DNA of 26,514 nt from the NCBI GenBank assembly GCA_002336675.1, contig DDEI01000050.1:1-26514 (forward strand), written 5' to 3'. Numbering within the stretch: position 1 is the first letter of the stretch; every line of letters begins with the position of its first letter. Both the position numbers and the translations under genes were made by a program. The notes under the pieces are model-generated. The model did no database searches and had not been told where the DNA came from. It saw nothing but the letters and a program-made list of their open reading frames with translations. This stretch comes from Flavobacteriales bacterium UBA1958 (GTDB lineage Bacteria > Bacteroidota > Bacteroidia > Flavobacteriales_D > Sanyastnellaceae). This document shows, piece after piece, positions 6,817 to 15,244 of this stretch.

Positions 6817-8073
6817 TTATTCTTCTTCATTTTCGAACCATGCTTTGATATTGTCTAAAAACTTGACAGCACCTTTTCTACTTTCTCCTTGTTGTTTCTT
6901 AATTAGTTCATCAGACGAGGGCTTAGTTCCATTGTCAAACCCTTTCATAACTAGTCCTACACCTGTGGAGTAGGTTGGCTTTACTACGTCTTCATTAGGG
7001 GCTTTGTATAAGTGTTCATTAGGATAGCCTATTCTGCAATCCATTCCTGTAATGAATTCGAATAACTGGGTAATGTGCCTCATTTGAGAACCACCACCCG
7101 TAACTACTATACCCCCTATTAGCTCTTTTTCGAAACCGCTGTTCTTGATTTCATAGTAAATATGCTCTATGATTTCAGACATTCTAGCTTCTATAATGTT
7201 GGCCAAGTTCTTTAGTGAAATTTCTTTAGGATCTCTCCCTCTTAGACCAGGAATACAAACAATTTCATTCTCGTTGTTTTCACTAGCTATAGCAGAACCG
7301 AATTTTTTCTTTAATGCCTCTGCTTGATTTTTCATGATCGTGCAGCCTTTCTTAATGTCTTCAGTAATGATATTGCCTCCAAAAGGAATTACTGCCGTAT
7401 GACGAATAATCCCATCTTGGAAAATAGCTATATCGGTAGTTCCGCCTCCGATATCTACCAGTACTATTCCAGCTTCCTTTTCTTCATTACTTAAAACTGC
7501 AGCGCTAGATGCTAGCGGTTCCAGTATGAGTTGGTCTACCGTTAATCCCGCTTTTGCCACGCACTTATAAATATTCTGTGCAGCAGCTATATGGCCAGTG
7601 ATAATGTGGAAATTAGCTTCCAATCGTACACCGCTCATACCTATAGGATCTTTAATCCCTTGTTCGTTATCTACTATAAACTCCTGCGGAAGAACATGAA
7701 TGATTTCTTCACCAGGAAGCATCACTAGCTTGTGCATGTCATCTATGAGTTCATCCAAGTCATTTCTAGAAATCTCTGTTTCTAGATTGTTTCTCATTTT
7801 AATACCCCTATGCTGAAGACTGTTAATATGCTGCCCTGCAATACCTACATTCACCACATTGATTTCTACATTAGAGTTTTTCTCAGCATCTACTACTGCC
7901 GCTTTAATAGAGGCTACGGTTTTTTCGATGTTAGATACTACGCCTCTGGTCACGCCCACAGACTCAGATATTCCCATTCCTAGGATTTCTATTTTTCCGT
8001 GATCATTCTGTCTTCCAACGAGACAAGCTATTTTAGTGGTTCCTATGTCTAGTCCTACTACTATTTCTGACAT
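6817..8073 (-). CDS. ftsA: Cell division protein FtsA
   Basis: FtsA is the actin-like protein that tethers FtsZ filaments to the inner membrane and recruits later division proteins. The 418 residues show the actin-fold signatures: phosphate-1 GLDIGTTK at 7-14, the SHS2/1C insertion at roughly 85-165, phosphate-2 VDIGGGTTDIAIF at 206-218, and the adenosine motif GIVVTGGGSQM at 321-331. The C-terminus has a likely amphipathic membrane helix, KFLDNIKAWF near 404-413. The start is the ATG 21 bases after the ftsQ stop. It is followed by the hairpin-containing gap before ftsZ. Confidence 0.97.
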   Translation of the reverse strand: MSEIVVGLDIGTTKIACLVGRQNDHGKIEILGMGISESVGVTRGVVSNIEKTVASIKAAVVDAEKNSNVEINVVNVGIAGQHINSLQHRGIKMRNNLETEISRNDLDELIDDMHKLVMLPGEEIIHVLPQEFIVDNEQGIKDPIGMSGVRLEANFHIITGHIAAAQNIYKCVAKAGLTVDQLILEPLASSAAVLSNEEKEAGIVLVDIGGGTTDIAIFQDGIIRHTAVIPFGGNIITEDIKKGCTIMKNQAEALKKKFGSAIASENNENEIVCIPGLRGRDPKEISLKNLANIIEARMSEIIEHIYYEIKNSGFEKELIGGIVVTGGGSQMRHITQLFEFITGMDCRIGYPNEHLYKAPNEDVVKPTYSTGVGLVMKGFDNGTKPSSDELIKKQQGESRKGAVKFLDNIKAWFENEEE

Positions 8074-8094
8074 GTTTAAAGTCTTTACAGGTTA

Positions 8095-8883
8095 TTAGTT
8101 AATCTCTTTGCACACTACCTGATTCTTAAATCGCAAGTCCAGGGTGGTGTATTTATTCCAATTCTGTTTACCGATGGTTTCTTTATAGAAAACCTCTAGT
8201 CGGTTTAGTTTATTCTCTATGTTCTTAGATTCTCCTAAAAGAATTTTATGGCTTCCTACTCTTGGGACCAATTCGAACTCTTTTTCTTCATTTACATACA
8301 CGTGCTCCACCTGATTCTTCCAAAAATCTGATGTTTCTATAAAAGCCGCTACCTGAAATATTTCGTCCAAAAGTGAACTTTCCCTTAATCCTTCATTCAC
8401 TTTGAGTAAAGAAATGGTAGTCCCGTCTAGGAACTCGTTAATTCTTCCTGTAAACAGCATTAAACGCGGATTTCTAGAAGATAGAGTAGGCATTTTAACG
8501 CCATCTTTATCTACCAAAAAGCTTTCTCCTTCTATATTTATAATTCTAATAAAGGGGACGCGTTGTTCGGCATTAATTTTTAGCTTTCCATCAACAGTTT
8601 TATGAACAGTCGGATTTTTAATCAGCGGGTTGGCATTTAGGGCTGTTTGAATCTTATAAATATTGACTTCATTTATAGGCGCTCCTATGATGGGAGTACC
8701 TATTCCTATAATTTCTTTTTCTATCTGTTTCTCAGTGATTAAGGCCTCTTCTGCGCTAACGTCTAGCTTGATTTTCATATCCCAACAAGTTACATTAGAC
8801 TGCTGCTCTATAGCGAATGCTGTCAGAAATACGACAGCTGAAATGGCAGCTACAATTCCTGATTTTTCCCAAATGTTATTCAT
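8095..8883 (-). CDS. ftsQ: Cell division protein FtsQ (DivIB-like)
   Basis: The 262-residue protein has a short cytoplasmic N-terminus, one hydrophobic segment (about 9-26) and a periplasmic remainder, the topology of FtsQ/DivIB. Residues about 32-110 look like a POTRA-type domain: a VSAEEALITEKQIEKEI helix, a 'NPLIKNPTVHK' step, then a QRVPFIRI strand. This is followed by a beta domain ending in KYTTLDLRFKNQVVCK. FtsQ links FtsL and partners to the septal synthase. Identity rests as much on position between murC and ftsA as on sequence, because FtsQ diverges strongly in Bacteroidetes. It overlaps murC by 4 bases (ATGA). Confidence 0.88.
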   Translation of the reverse strand: MNNIWEKSGIVAAISAVVFLTAFAIEQQSNVTCWDMKIKLDVSAEEALITEKQIEKEIIGIGTPIIGAPINEVNIYKIQTALNANPLIKNPTVHKTVDGKLKINAEQRVPFIRIINIEGESFLVDKDGVKMPTLSSRNPRLMLFTGRINEFLDGTTISLLKVNEGLRESSLLDEIFQVAAFIETSDFWKNQVEHVYVNEEKEFELVPRVGSHKILLGESKNIENKLNRLEVFYKETIGKQNWNKYTTLDLRFKNQVVCKEIN

Positions 8884-10298
8884 GAAAGTGCTTTTTTTAT
8901 AGGGTTCACTAATTGGTCTATATCTCCAGCTCCTAAGGTCATAAGAAGCTCAGGTTTTTCTGATTTCACCCAGTTGAGCGTTTCTTCTTTAGAGAGTAAT
9001 TTTTTCTTCGTTGAAATTTTTTCTAGAAGCCAAGCACTAGTCACACCGTTGAGAGGAAGTTCTCTGGCCGGATAAATATCCAATAGAATTACTTGGTCTA
9101 GCTTAGATAGACTAGCGGCAAATTCATCTGCGAAATCTTTGGTTCTGCTAAAGAGGTGCGGCTGGAATATTCCTGTTATTTTTTTGTTTTGGTAGAGCTC
9201 TTTAGCGGCAGCAATAGCGGCGTTGAGTTCAGTAGGGTGATGAGCATAATCATCAATATAAATGTGGTCAGAAGTATTTACAAGTGTTTCGAAGCGTCTT
9301 TTTATTCCTTTGAAACTTGCTAATCCCTCTGCTAGTCTATTTATGTTTAAACCAGATTCAGCGGCTAGTGCTAAAGCGGCTAGTGCATTTTCAGTATTGT
9401 GTTTTCCGGCCATAGGAAATACGATGTTTAGGAGTTCTCCGTGTGGAGTTTTGAGGTCCATGACATAGCTTCCTTTTCTATGAACCCTAGAAGTGATTTG
9501 ATAATCTGCTTCTTTGTTCCATCCATAAGTAAGGATTTTATCAGGTGAGCGTTGCAATGCCTTATTCTGTGTTAGTCCTTCAGCTATATTTTCATGCAAG
9601 AGAAGGACATTAGAAACTTGTTCAGCAAACATTCTGAATGATTTCAGAAGTTCTCCTTCTTCTCCATAAATGTCTAAGTGGTCAGCATCTGTAGAAGTAA
9701 TTATAGCTCCAGTAGGATGAAGAGTCAGAAAACTTCTGTCGTACTCGTCTGCTTCTACTACGGTAATCTTAGCTCCTTCTTCGTGTACGAAGTTGGACTC
9801 AAAGTTAGATGCAACACCTCCTAGAAATGCACTTATTGGCTCTCCGTGGGCATGAATTAGATGAGCTAGAATACTGCTTGTAGTAGTTTTCCCATGGGTT
9901 CCTGCTACGGCTAAACTATGAGTATTCTCTGTAATGACTCCTAAGGCTTGTGCTCTTTTAAGAACCTTGTGCCCTGTAGATTTAAAGTAATTTAATTCCT
10001 TGTGAGTTAACGGAATCGCAGGGGTGTATACAACTAGAGCGTTTTCTTGGTAAATGTCAAGAAAATTTGAGGGGATAAGTTTTACCTGGTCTTCAAAGTG
10101 AATGTGAATACCTTCTGCTTCTAGTTTTTTGGTTAGCGGTGTAGCAGTGTTGTCATAACCAAAAACTTTTTTACCTATGCGATTAAAGTATCTGGCGAGC
10201 GCGCTCATACCTATCCCACCTATTCCTAGGAAGTAAACTGCCTCTATAGCGGCTAGCTCAATGTTTGATAATGATATGTTTTTTTCATTTGCACTCAT
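8880..10298 (-). CDS. murC: UDP-N-acetylmuramate--L-alanine ligase MurC
   Basis: MurC adds L-Ala to UDP-MurNAc, the first ligase step of the stem peptide, in the cytoplasm. The 472 residues show the N-terminal Rossmann loop FLGIGGIGMSALA at about 23-35, the MurC-specific ATP loop AGTHGKTTTS at 132-141 (His where MurD and MurE have Asn), VEADEYDRSF at 181-190, and DADHLDIYG at 204-212. The C-terminal ligase domain has IDDYAHHPTE and the GAGDI end motif. Length is normal. It overlaps murG by 4 bases and ftsQ by 4 bases. Confidence 0.97.
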   Translation of the reverse strand: MSANEKNISLSNIELAAIEAVYFLGIGGIGMSALARYFNRIGKKVFGYDNTATPLTKKLEAEGIHIHFEDQVKLIPSNFLDIYQENALVVYTPAIPLTHKELNYFKSTGHKVLKRAQALGVITENTHSLAVAGTHGKTTTSSILAHLIHAHGEPISAFLGGVASNFESNFVHEEGAKITVVEADEYDRSFLTLHPTGAIITSTDADHLDIYGEEGELLKSFRMFAEQVSNVLLLHENIAEGLTQNKALQRSPDKILTYGWNKEADYQITSRVHRKGSYVMDLKTPHGELLNIVFPMAGKHNTENALAALALAAESGLNINRLAEGLASFKGIKRRFETLVNTSDHIYIDDYAHHPTELNAAIAAAKELYQNKKITGIFQPHLFSRTKDFADEFAASLSKLDQVILLDIYPARELPLNGVTSAWLLEKISTKKKLLSKEETLNWVKSEKPELLMTLGAGDIDQLVNPIKKALS

Positions 10299-11392
10299 TT
10301 ATGAAGCTGCTCTATCTGATTAACGATGTCTTCTGTGGCATTGGGCTTAGCTAATTTTTTTATTTCTTGGCTCATGGACTCCATTTTGATGGGGTCGTTT
10401 ATGAGCTCATTAATTATGTGGTATAGATTCTCTCCTGCGTCTATATCTTTTAAAAGTATAGCCGCTTTCACATCACTCAATGCACGGGCATTTTTGGTTT
10501 GATGGTCTTCACTCACGTTAGGAGAAGGGATGAGAATGGTAGGTTTTCCGACTAAGCATAATTCACTTATAGACATAGCTCCTGCTCTGCTTATAATTAC
10601 ATCGGCAGCGGCATAAGCCATATCCATTTCTTTGATGAAAGGAGTGACTACTAAACCCGAGGTATGATTTTGGGAAATGCGTTCAGATTCAGTTGAGAAG
10701 CTTTTTCCGCACTGCCATATAAGTTGGGTGTTGTCCCCTATTATTTTGTCTATGTGCTTTTTTAAAGCATGGTTGATAGTTCTCGCGCCCAAGCTGCCGC
10801 CTATAGCTAGTAAAGTTTTTTTAGAGTCGTTTAGTCCGAAGTGCTCTATGGCTTGCTCTTTGCTTACATTAGCATTGGCTATTAGAGTGCGCACAGGATT
10901 TCCAGTAAGGCTGATTTTTTCTTTAGGGAACCAGCGTTCCATATTTGAGTATGCCACACAGATTTTATCTGCACCTTTGGCAAGCCATTTATTGGTAATT
11001 CCAGGAAAGGAGTTTTGCTCTTGCAAAACGGTTTTAACGTTTCTGGCATTTGCTCTTTTGATTAACGGGCCTGAGGCGTAACCTCCTACACCTATAGCTA
11101 TGTCTGGTTTGAATTCTTTTATGATTTTATTGGCATTCCATAAGCTAGACAGCAGTTTGAAAGGGAATGAGAGGTTATCTAGGGTGAGTTTTCTCTGAAT
11201 TCCGCTAATCCATAATCCTTTAATGGGATATCCCGCTTCTGGAACTTTGGTCATTTCCATTCGTCCATCAGCGCCAACGAATAGAATGTCAGCATCTGGA
11301 TTTCTTTTCTTGATTTCGTCTGCTATGGCTATGGCAGGAAATATATGTCCACCCGTTCCACCTCCTGATATTATTACTCTAAGCGTAGGCAT
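10295..11392 (-). CDS. murG: UDP-GlcNAc:lipid I N-acetylglucosaminyltransferase MurG
   Basis: MurG is a peripheral membrane GT-B glycosyltransferase that converts lipid I to lipid II on the cytoplasmic face. In 365 residues it has the N-terminal glycine loop GGGTGGHIFPA at 10-20 and GVGGYASGP at 101-109. The second glycine loop GGSLGAR is at 198-204, and SRAGAMSISE at 268-277 ends in the conserved UDP-binding glutamate E277. The hydrophobic IIKEFKPDIAIG patch is consistent with membrane association. The start lies inside ftsW, a 14-base overlap, and AAGGA stands just before the ATG, so the start is believable despite the overlap. Confidence 0.97.
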   Translation of the reverse strand: MPTLRVIISGGGTGGHIFPAIAIADEIKKRNPDADILFVGADGRMEMTKVPEAGYPIKGLWISGIQRKLTLDNLSFPFKLLSSLWNANKIIKEFKPDIAIGVGGYASGPLIKRANARNVKTVLQEQNSFPGITNKWLAKGADKICVAYSNMERWFPKEKISLTGNPVRTLIANANVSKEQAIEHFGLNDSKKTLLAIGGSLGARTINHALKKHIDKIIGDNTQLIWQCGKSFSTESERISQNHTSGLVVTPFIKEMDMAYAAADVIISRAGAMSISELCLVGKPTILIPSPNVSEDHQTKNARALSDVKAAILLKDIDAGENLYHIINELINDPIKMESMSQEIKKLAKPNATEDIVNQIEQLHK

Positions 11393-12620
11393 GTCCTTCT
11401 TCTTCGTTAGTAGATGTTTTTTCTTTTTTCTTTTTAATGGGATTGGTTAATCTTTTTCTATCGGTAGGGTTTAGTTCATAATCCTCATCGTAGACACTTC
11501 TGCTCACACTAAGAATTACGCCTATGGCAAAACAGGTAAATAGAATACTAGTTCCCCCCATAGAAACTAGGGGAAGTGGTTGGCCTGTAACTGGAATGAT
11601 ATTCACAGAAACCGCCATGTTTATAAACGCCTGAAATACGAGCAGCATACTAAATCCTATAGCTAGTAATCCACCAAAATGGCGTGGACATTTTATACCT
11701 ATTCTTATACTTCTATAAAAGAATATGAGGTAAAGCATTAGTATTCCTAAACCACCAAATATGCTTCCGTATTCTTCTATGATGAATGCGTAAATCATAT
11801 CTGAATAGGCATGCGGCATGCTATTTCTGGCATGAGCAGTTCCTGGAGGAGAAGGGAATATTCCTCCTCGGTAGATAGCCGCCTTAGCCTCTTCTGTTTG
11901 GTAATCGGTAGCTGTGGCTGAGCTGGATTCTCCTGAAGAGAACATTTCTATTCTGCTCATCCATGTGCTGGCTCTTACTGGAACCAGTTCTGGGTTTATT
12001 TTATAGACAGTAAACATCAATACCAATCCTAGCGCTGCGGAACCTATTATGGCAGTGATATGTTTGATATGTACTCCCCCGATAAACATAAGAAGTAAAC
12101 ACACTCCACCGAGCAGCACTGCGGTAGAAAAGTTGGCCGGAAATATGAGTAGACAAATCCCTAACACTGGAATAAAAATGGGTAGAACACCTTCTTTAAA
12201 GCTATGCAGTTTGTCTCTCTTTATATTGAGCATTCGAGCTACATACATTATGAGAACGATTTTAGCAAAATCTGAAGTTTGGAAATTTTGATTTATAATC
12301 GGAATTTTAATCCATCTGCTGGCACCATTTATGTTCAATCCAAAGACCAGCGTGATTACCAGCAAAACTGCGGTTACCCATATCAGAACTTGACTCATCC
12401 GCGAGAAATACTTAAACTTAATTTGGTGCACCCAGAAGATAACTGCAATACCAGCACAGAGCATAAAACCATGTTTTATAAGGTATTTCATAGAACTGTC
12501 ATGCCTGTAAGCAAGCGCACCTGTAGCGCTATACACTGCAAGTAGGGAGTATAGCGCTAGAAATATAGCTACCATCCAGATAACTTTATCTCCTTTTAAT
12601 TTGCTTAATAGTTGCTGCAT
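11379..12620 (-). CDS. ftsW: SEDS peptidoglycan glycosyltransferase FtsW
   Basis: FtsW is the septal SEDS-family polymerase that links lipid II into glycan strands together with FtsI. The 413 residues contain about ten hydrophobic segments, the NGASRWI loop near 98-104, the candidate catalytic aspartate D274 in AYSDMIYAFIIEE, and the C-terminal GQPLPLVSMGGTSIL signature at 346-360. The cytoplasmic tail is basic. Oddly, the segment before D274, which in relatives usually reads like G.GPG.S.Q...P, is here FPSPPGTAHARNSMP. The length matches the usual motif and the frame stays open, so this is divergence and not a frameshift. It ends 14 bases inside murG. Confidence 0.95.
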   Translation of the reverse strand: MQQLLSKLKGDKVIWMVAIFLALYSLLAVYSATGALAYRHDSSMKYLIKHGFMLCAGIAVIFWVHQIKFKYFSRMSQVLIWVTAVLLVITLVFGLNINGASRWIKIPIINQNFQTSDFAKIVLIMYVARMLNIKRDKLHSFKEGVLPIFIPVLGICLLIFPANFSTAVLLGGVCLLLMFIGGVHIKHITAIIGSAALGLVLMFTVYKINPELVPVRASTWMSRIEMFSSGESSSATATDYQTEEAKAAIYRGGIFPSPPGTAHARNSMPHAYSDMIYAFIIEEYGSIFGGLGILMLYLIFFYRSIRIGIKCPRHFGGLLAIGFSMLLVFQAFINMAVSVNIIPVTGQPLPLVSMGGTSILFTCFAIGVILSVSRSVYDEDYELNPTDRKRLTNPIKKKKEKTSTNEEEGHAYA

Positions 12621-12637
12621 TACAAGATTTGTTAAGG

Positions 12638-13987
12638 TTACAGCCCTTTTACTGCTTTTTTAAATTGTCTTCCTCTGTCTTCGTAATTCTCGAATAAATC
12701 GAAACTTGAACAAGCTGGAGAAAGAAGTACCGTTTCACCATCAAATGCTACTTGATATGCGACATCCACAGCTTCTTTAGCACTAGAGGCTTCATGGATG
12801 AATTTCACTTTGTCACCGAAAGTTTTTATCAATTTTTTATTGTCTGTACCTAAGCAGATGATGGCTTTTACTTTAGATTCTACCAATGGAATGAGGTCTG
12901 TGTAGTCGTTTCCTTTATCTACACCACCTACGATCCATATCACAGTTTCTGTCTGGCTTTCTAGAGCGTACCATGCTGAGTTTACATTGGTAGCTTTAGA
13001 ATCGTTAATGAATTTTACTCCATTTATTTTAGATACGAATTCTAGGCGGTGTTCTACCGTATCGAAATCTGTTAAACTGCTTCTGATGCTCTCGTTTCTG
13101 AGGTCTAGAAGTTTTCCTGTTACACTCGCTGCCATCGAGTTCATTATGTTATGACGGCCTTGCAACGCTAAATCCTGAATAGACATTTTTAGGGGGGATT
13201 TGAGATTAATAATTAATTGATTATGGTCCAGGTAAGCACCTTCTTCAGTGCTGTTCTTGGGTGCGCTTAGTGAAAAGGGATAAGCTCTTCCTGAATACCC
13301 TTTTTCGCGTAAATTCTTAGTTATACTTTCGTCTTCTGCCCAGTATATAAAGGCTTCTGCTGAAGTTTGATTTTGGATAATTCTTAGCTTAGAGTCTATG
13401 TAATTCTGTAGTTCATATCCATACCTGTCGAGATGGTCTGTGGTTATATTCAATACCACAGCTATATCCAGCTTGGTTTCGAACATTCCGTCTAATTGAA
13501 AACTGCTCAGTTCTAGTACCCAGAAATCTTTATCTCCAGAGGCCAATTGCAACGCTAAACTTTGTCCTACGTTTCCTGCTATTCCTACACTTATACCAGC
13601 ATTTTTCAGGATGTGGTAAGTGAGAAGAGTAGTGGTGGTTTTACCATTTGTACCTGTTATTCCTATTAGTCTCCCTGTGGTGTAACGGGCTGCAAATTCG
13701 ATTTCGGAAATCACAGGAATCCCTTGCTCCAGGAAATAGGTTACGATAGTTGAGCTTTCTGGTATGCCGGGACTTTTGACCACTTCTGTGGCCTTTTCCA
13801 TTTCAGTCTGGGTGTGTTTACCTTCTTCCCAAGTTATCTGCTCTTCCAAAAGCATGTCTTTATATTTTTTCTTTATAGAACCATAGTCAGATAGGAATAC
13901 AACATAGCCATGCTTCTTGGCTAAAATGGCTGCGCCAGTGCCGCTTTCGCCGCCACCTAAAATCACTATGTGTTTATTCTTATTCAA
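12638..13987 (-). CDS. murD: UDP-N-acetylmuramoyl-L-alanine--D-glutamate ligase MurD
   Basis: MurD adds D-Glu to UDP-MurNAc-L-Ala. The 449 residues include the N-terminal dinucleotide-like loop ILGGGESGTGAA at 9-20, the VKSPGIP segment at 70-76, the ATP loop GITGTNGKTTTT at 109-120, NITTDHLDRYG, and the C-terminal NDSKATN and LLSPACSSFD motifs diagnostic for MurD. It sits 17 bases upstream of ftsW and 9 bases downstream of mraY. Start and length look normal. Confidence 0.97.
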   Translation of the reverse strand: MNKNKHIVILGGGESGTGAAILAKKHGYVVFLSDYGSIKKKYKDMLLEEQITWEEGKHTQTEMEKATEVVKSPGIPESSTIVTYFLEQGIPVISEIEFAARYTTGRLIGITGTNGKTTTTLLTYHILKNAGISVGIAGNVGQSLALQLASGDKDFWVLELSSFQLDGMFETKLDIAVVLNITTDHLDRYGYELQNYIDSKLRIIQNQTSAEAFIYWAEDESITKNLREKGYSGRAYPFSLSAPKNSTEEGAYLDHNQLIINLKSPLKMSIQDLALQGRHNIMNSMAASVTGKLLDLRNESIRSSLTDFDTVEHRLEFVSKINGVKFINDSKATNVNSAWYALESQTETVIWIVGGVDKGNDYTDLIPLVESKVKAIICLGTDNKKLIKTFGDKVKFIHEASSAKEAVDVAYQVAFDGETVLLSPACSSFDLFENYEDRGRQFKKAVKGL

Positions 13988-13996
13988 GATTCCTTG

Positions 13997-15244
13997 TTAT
14001 CTAATTTTCAGTGTAACTATGGTGAGTACGGCGAGCATTATTCCTACGATCCAAAACCGCGAAACAATCTTGGATTCATGAAATCCTAGTTTTTGGTAAT
14101 GGTGGTGAAGAGGTGCCATTTTAAATATTCTCTTTCCTTCTCCGGTTGTCTTTTTCGTGTATTTGAAATAGGAAACCTGGAGTACTACTGAGAGATTCTC
14201 TATTAGGAATATTCCGCACAATAGAGGGATCAATAATTCTTTTCTAATGGCTATAGCGAATACAGCGATTATTCCACCAAGAGCTAAGCTTCCTGTATCT
14301 CCCATGAATACTTGGGCAGGATAGGAGTTATACCATAAAAACCCGATGCACGCTCCTACGAAGGCAGACCCGAAGATTACAAGCTCTCCTGAATGCGGTA
14401 TGTACATAATGTTTAAGTAATCTGCGAAGATGTAGTTCCCTGACACGTATGCAAAAATCACTAGAGTAAGTCCTATTATAGCTGAGGTTCCTGTGGCTAA
14501 TCCATCAAGGCCATCGGTCATATTGGCACCATTAGAAACTGCTGTAACTATAACGATTACAACGGGAATGAAGACCAGCCAAAGCAAATCTTTGGCTGAG
14601 TCTCCGAACCAGCTTATTAACCAGATATAATCAAATTCGTTATCCTTTACGAAAGGAATCGTGGTCTTGAATGACTTGGATTCTTTCCATATATCAGTAT
14701 TAGTAGTTCCTTCTGCTTTTGAGATTACCTGTTCTATGGTTGCCGTAGCAGTGTCTGTTATTTTCTCTTTGATAGTTACATCTGGGCTGAGATAAAACAT
14801 AGAACCTATTATGACCCCGCCTAAAACCTGGCCAGCTATCTTAAACTTCCCTGCTAGTCCCTTCTTATTCTTTTTGAATACTTTGATGTAGTCATCTATA
14901 AAACCGATGCCGCCAAACCACACTGTGGCTACTAGCATTACTTGGATGTAAGTATTGGCTAAATTGGCAAACAGGATGGTAGGAACTAGAATTGCCAGAA
15001 GAATGATTATTCCGCCCATGGTAGGCGTGCCGGATTTTTCCATTTGACCATCTAGACCTAGGTCTCTTATGGTCTCTCCTACTTGCTTATCTCTAATCCA
15101 GTTAATTAAACTTTTACCAAAGAACATAGAAATAGTAAGCGATGTGATTATCACCAAAGCGGCTCTGAATGAGAGGAACTTAAAGAGTCCAGCTCCGGCT
15201 AGGTCGTGGGTTTCATTTAGGTAATCAAATAGGTGATATAGCAT
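13997..15244 (-). CDS. mraY: Phospho-N-acetylmuramoyl-pentapeptide transferase MraY
   Basis: MraY joins UDP-MurNAc-pentapeptide to undecaprenyl phosphate to make lipid I. The 415-residue polytopic protein has the PTMGG motif at 74-78, the catalytic-site aspartates D117-D118 (FIDDYIK), NMTDGLDGLA at 241-250, FMGDTGSLALGG at 313-324 with D316, and the histidine cluster PLHHHYQ at 378-384. It is about 50 residues longer than E. coli MraY. The extra material is a loop at about 155-205, rich in Thr, Lys and Glu, before a transmembrane segment. I recall enlarged MraY in other Bacteroidetes, so this is probably a lineage trait. The start overlaps the murE stop by one base (TAATG). Confidence 0.97.
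   Translation of the reverse strand: MLYHLFDYLNETHDLAGAGLFKFLSFRAALVIITSLTISMFFGKSLINWIRDKQVGETIRDLGLDGQMEKSGTPTMGGIIILLAILVPTILFANLANTYIQVMLVATVWFGGIGFIDDYIKVFKKNKKGLAGKFKIAGQVLGGVIIGSMFYLSPDVTIKEKITDTATATIEQVISKAEGTTNTDIWKESKSFKTTIPFVKDNEFDYIWLISWFGDSAKDLLWLVFIPVVIVIVTAVSNGANMTDGLDGLATGTSAIIGLTLVIFAYVSGNYIFADYLNIMYIPHSGELVIFGSAFVGACIGFLWYNSYPAQVFMGDTGSLALGGIIAVFAIAIRKELLIPLLCGIFLIENLSVVLQVSYFKYTKKTTGEGKRIFKMAPLHHHYQKLGFHESKIVSRFWIVGIMLAVLTIVTLKIR

Noticed and set aside
10677..11081. 134-codon open frame on the + strand opposite murG
   Set aside because: Antisense to a well-supported gene; composition follows the murG codons.
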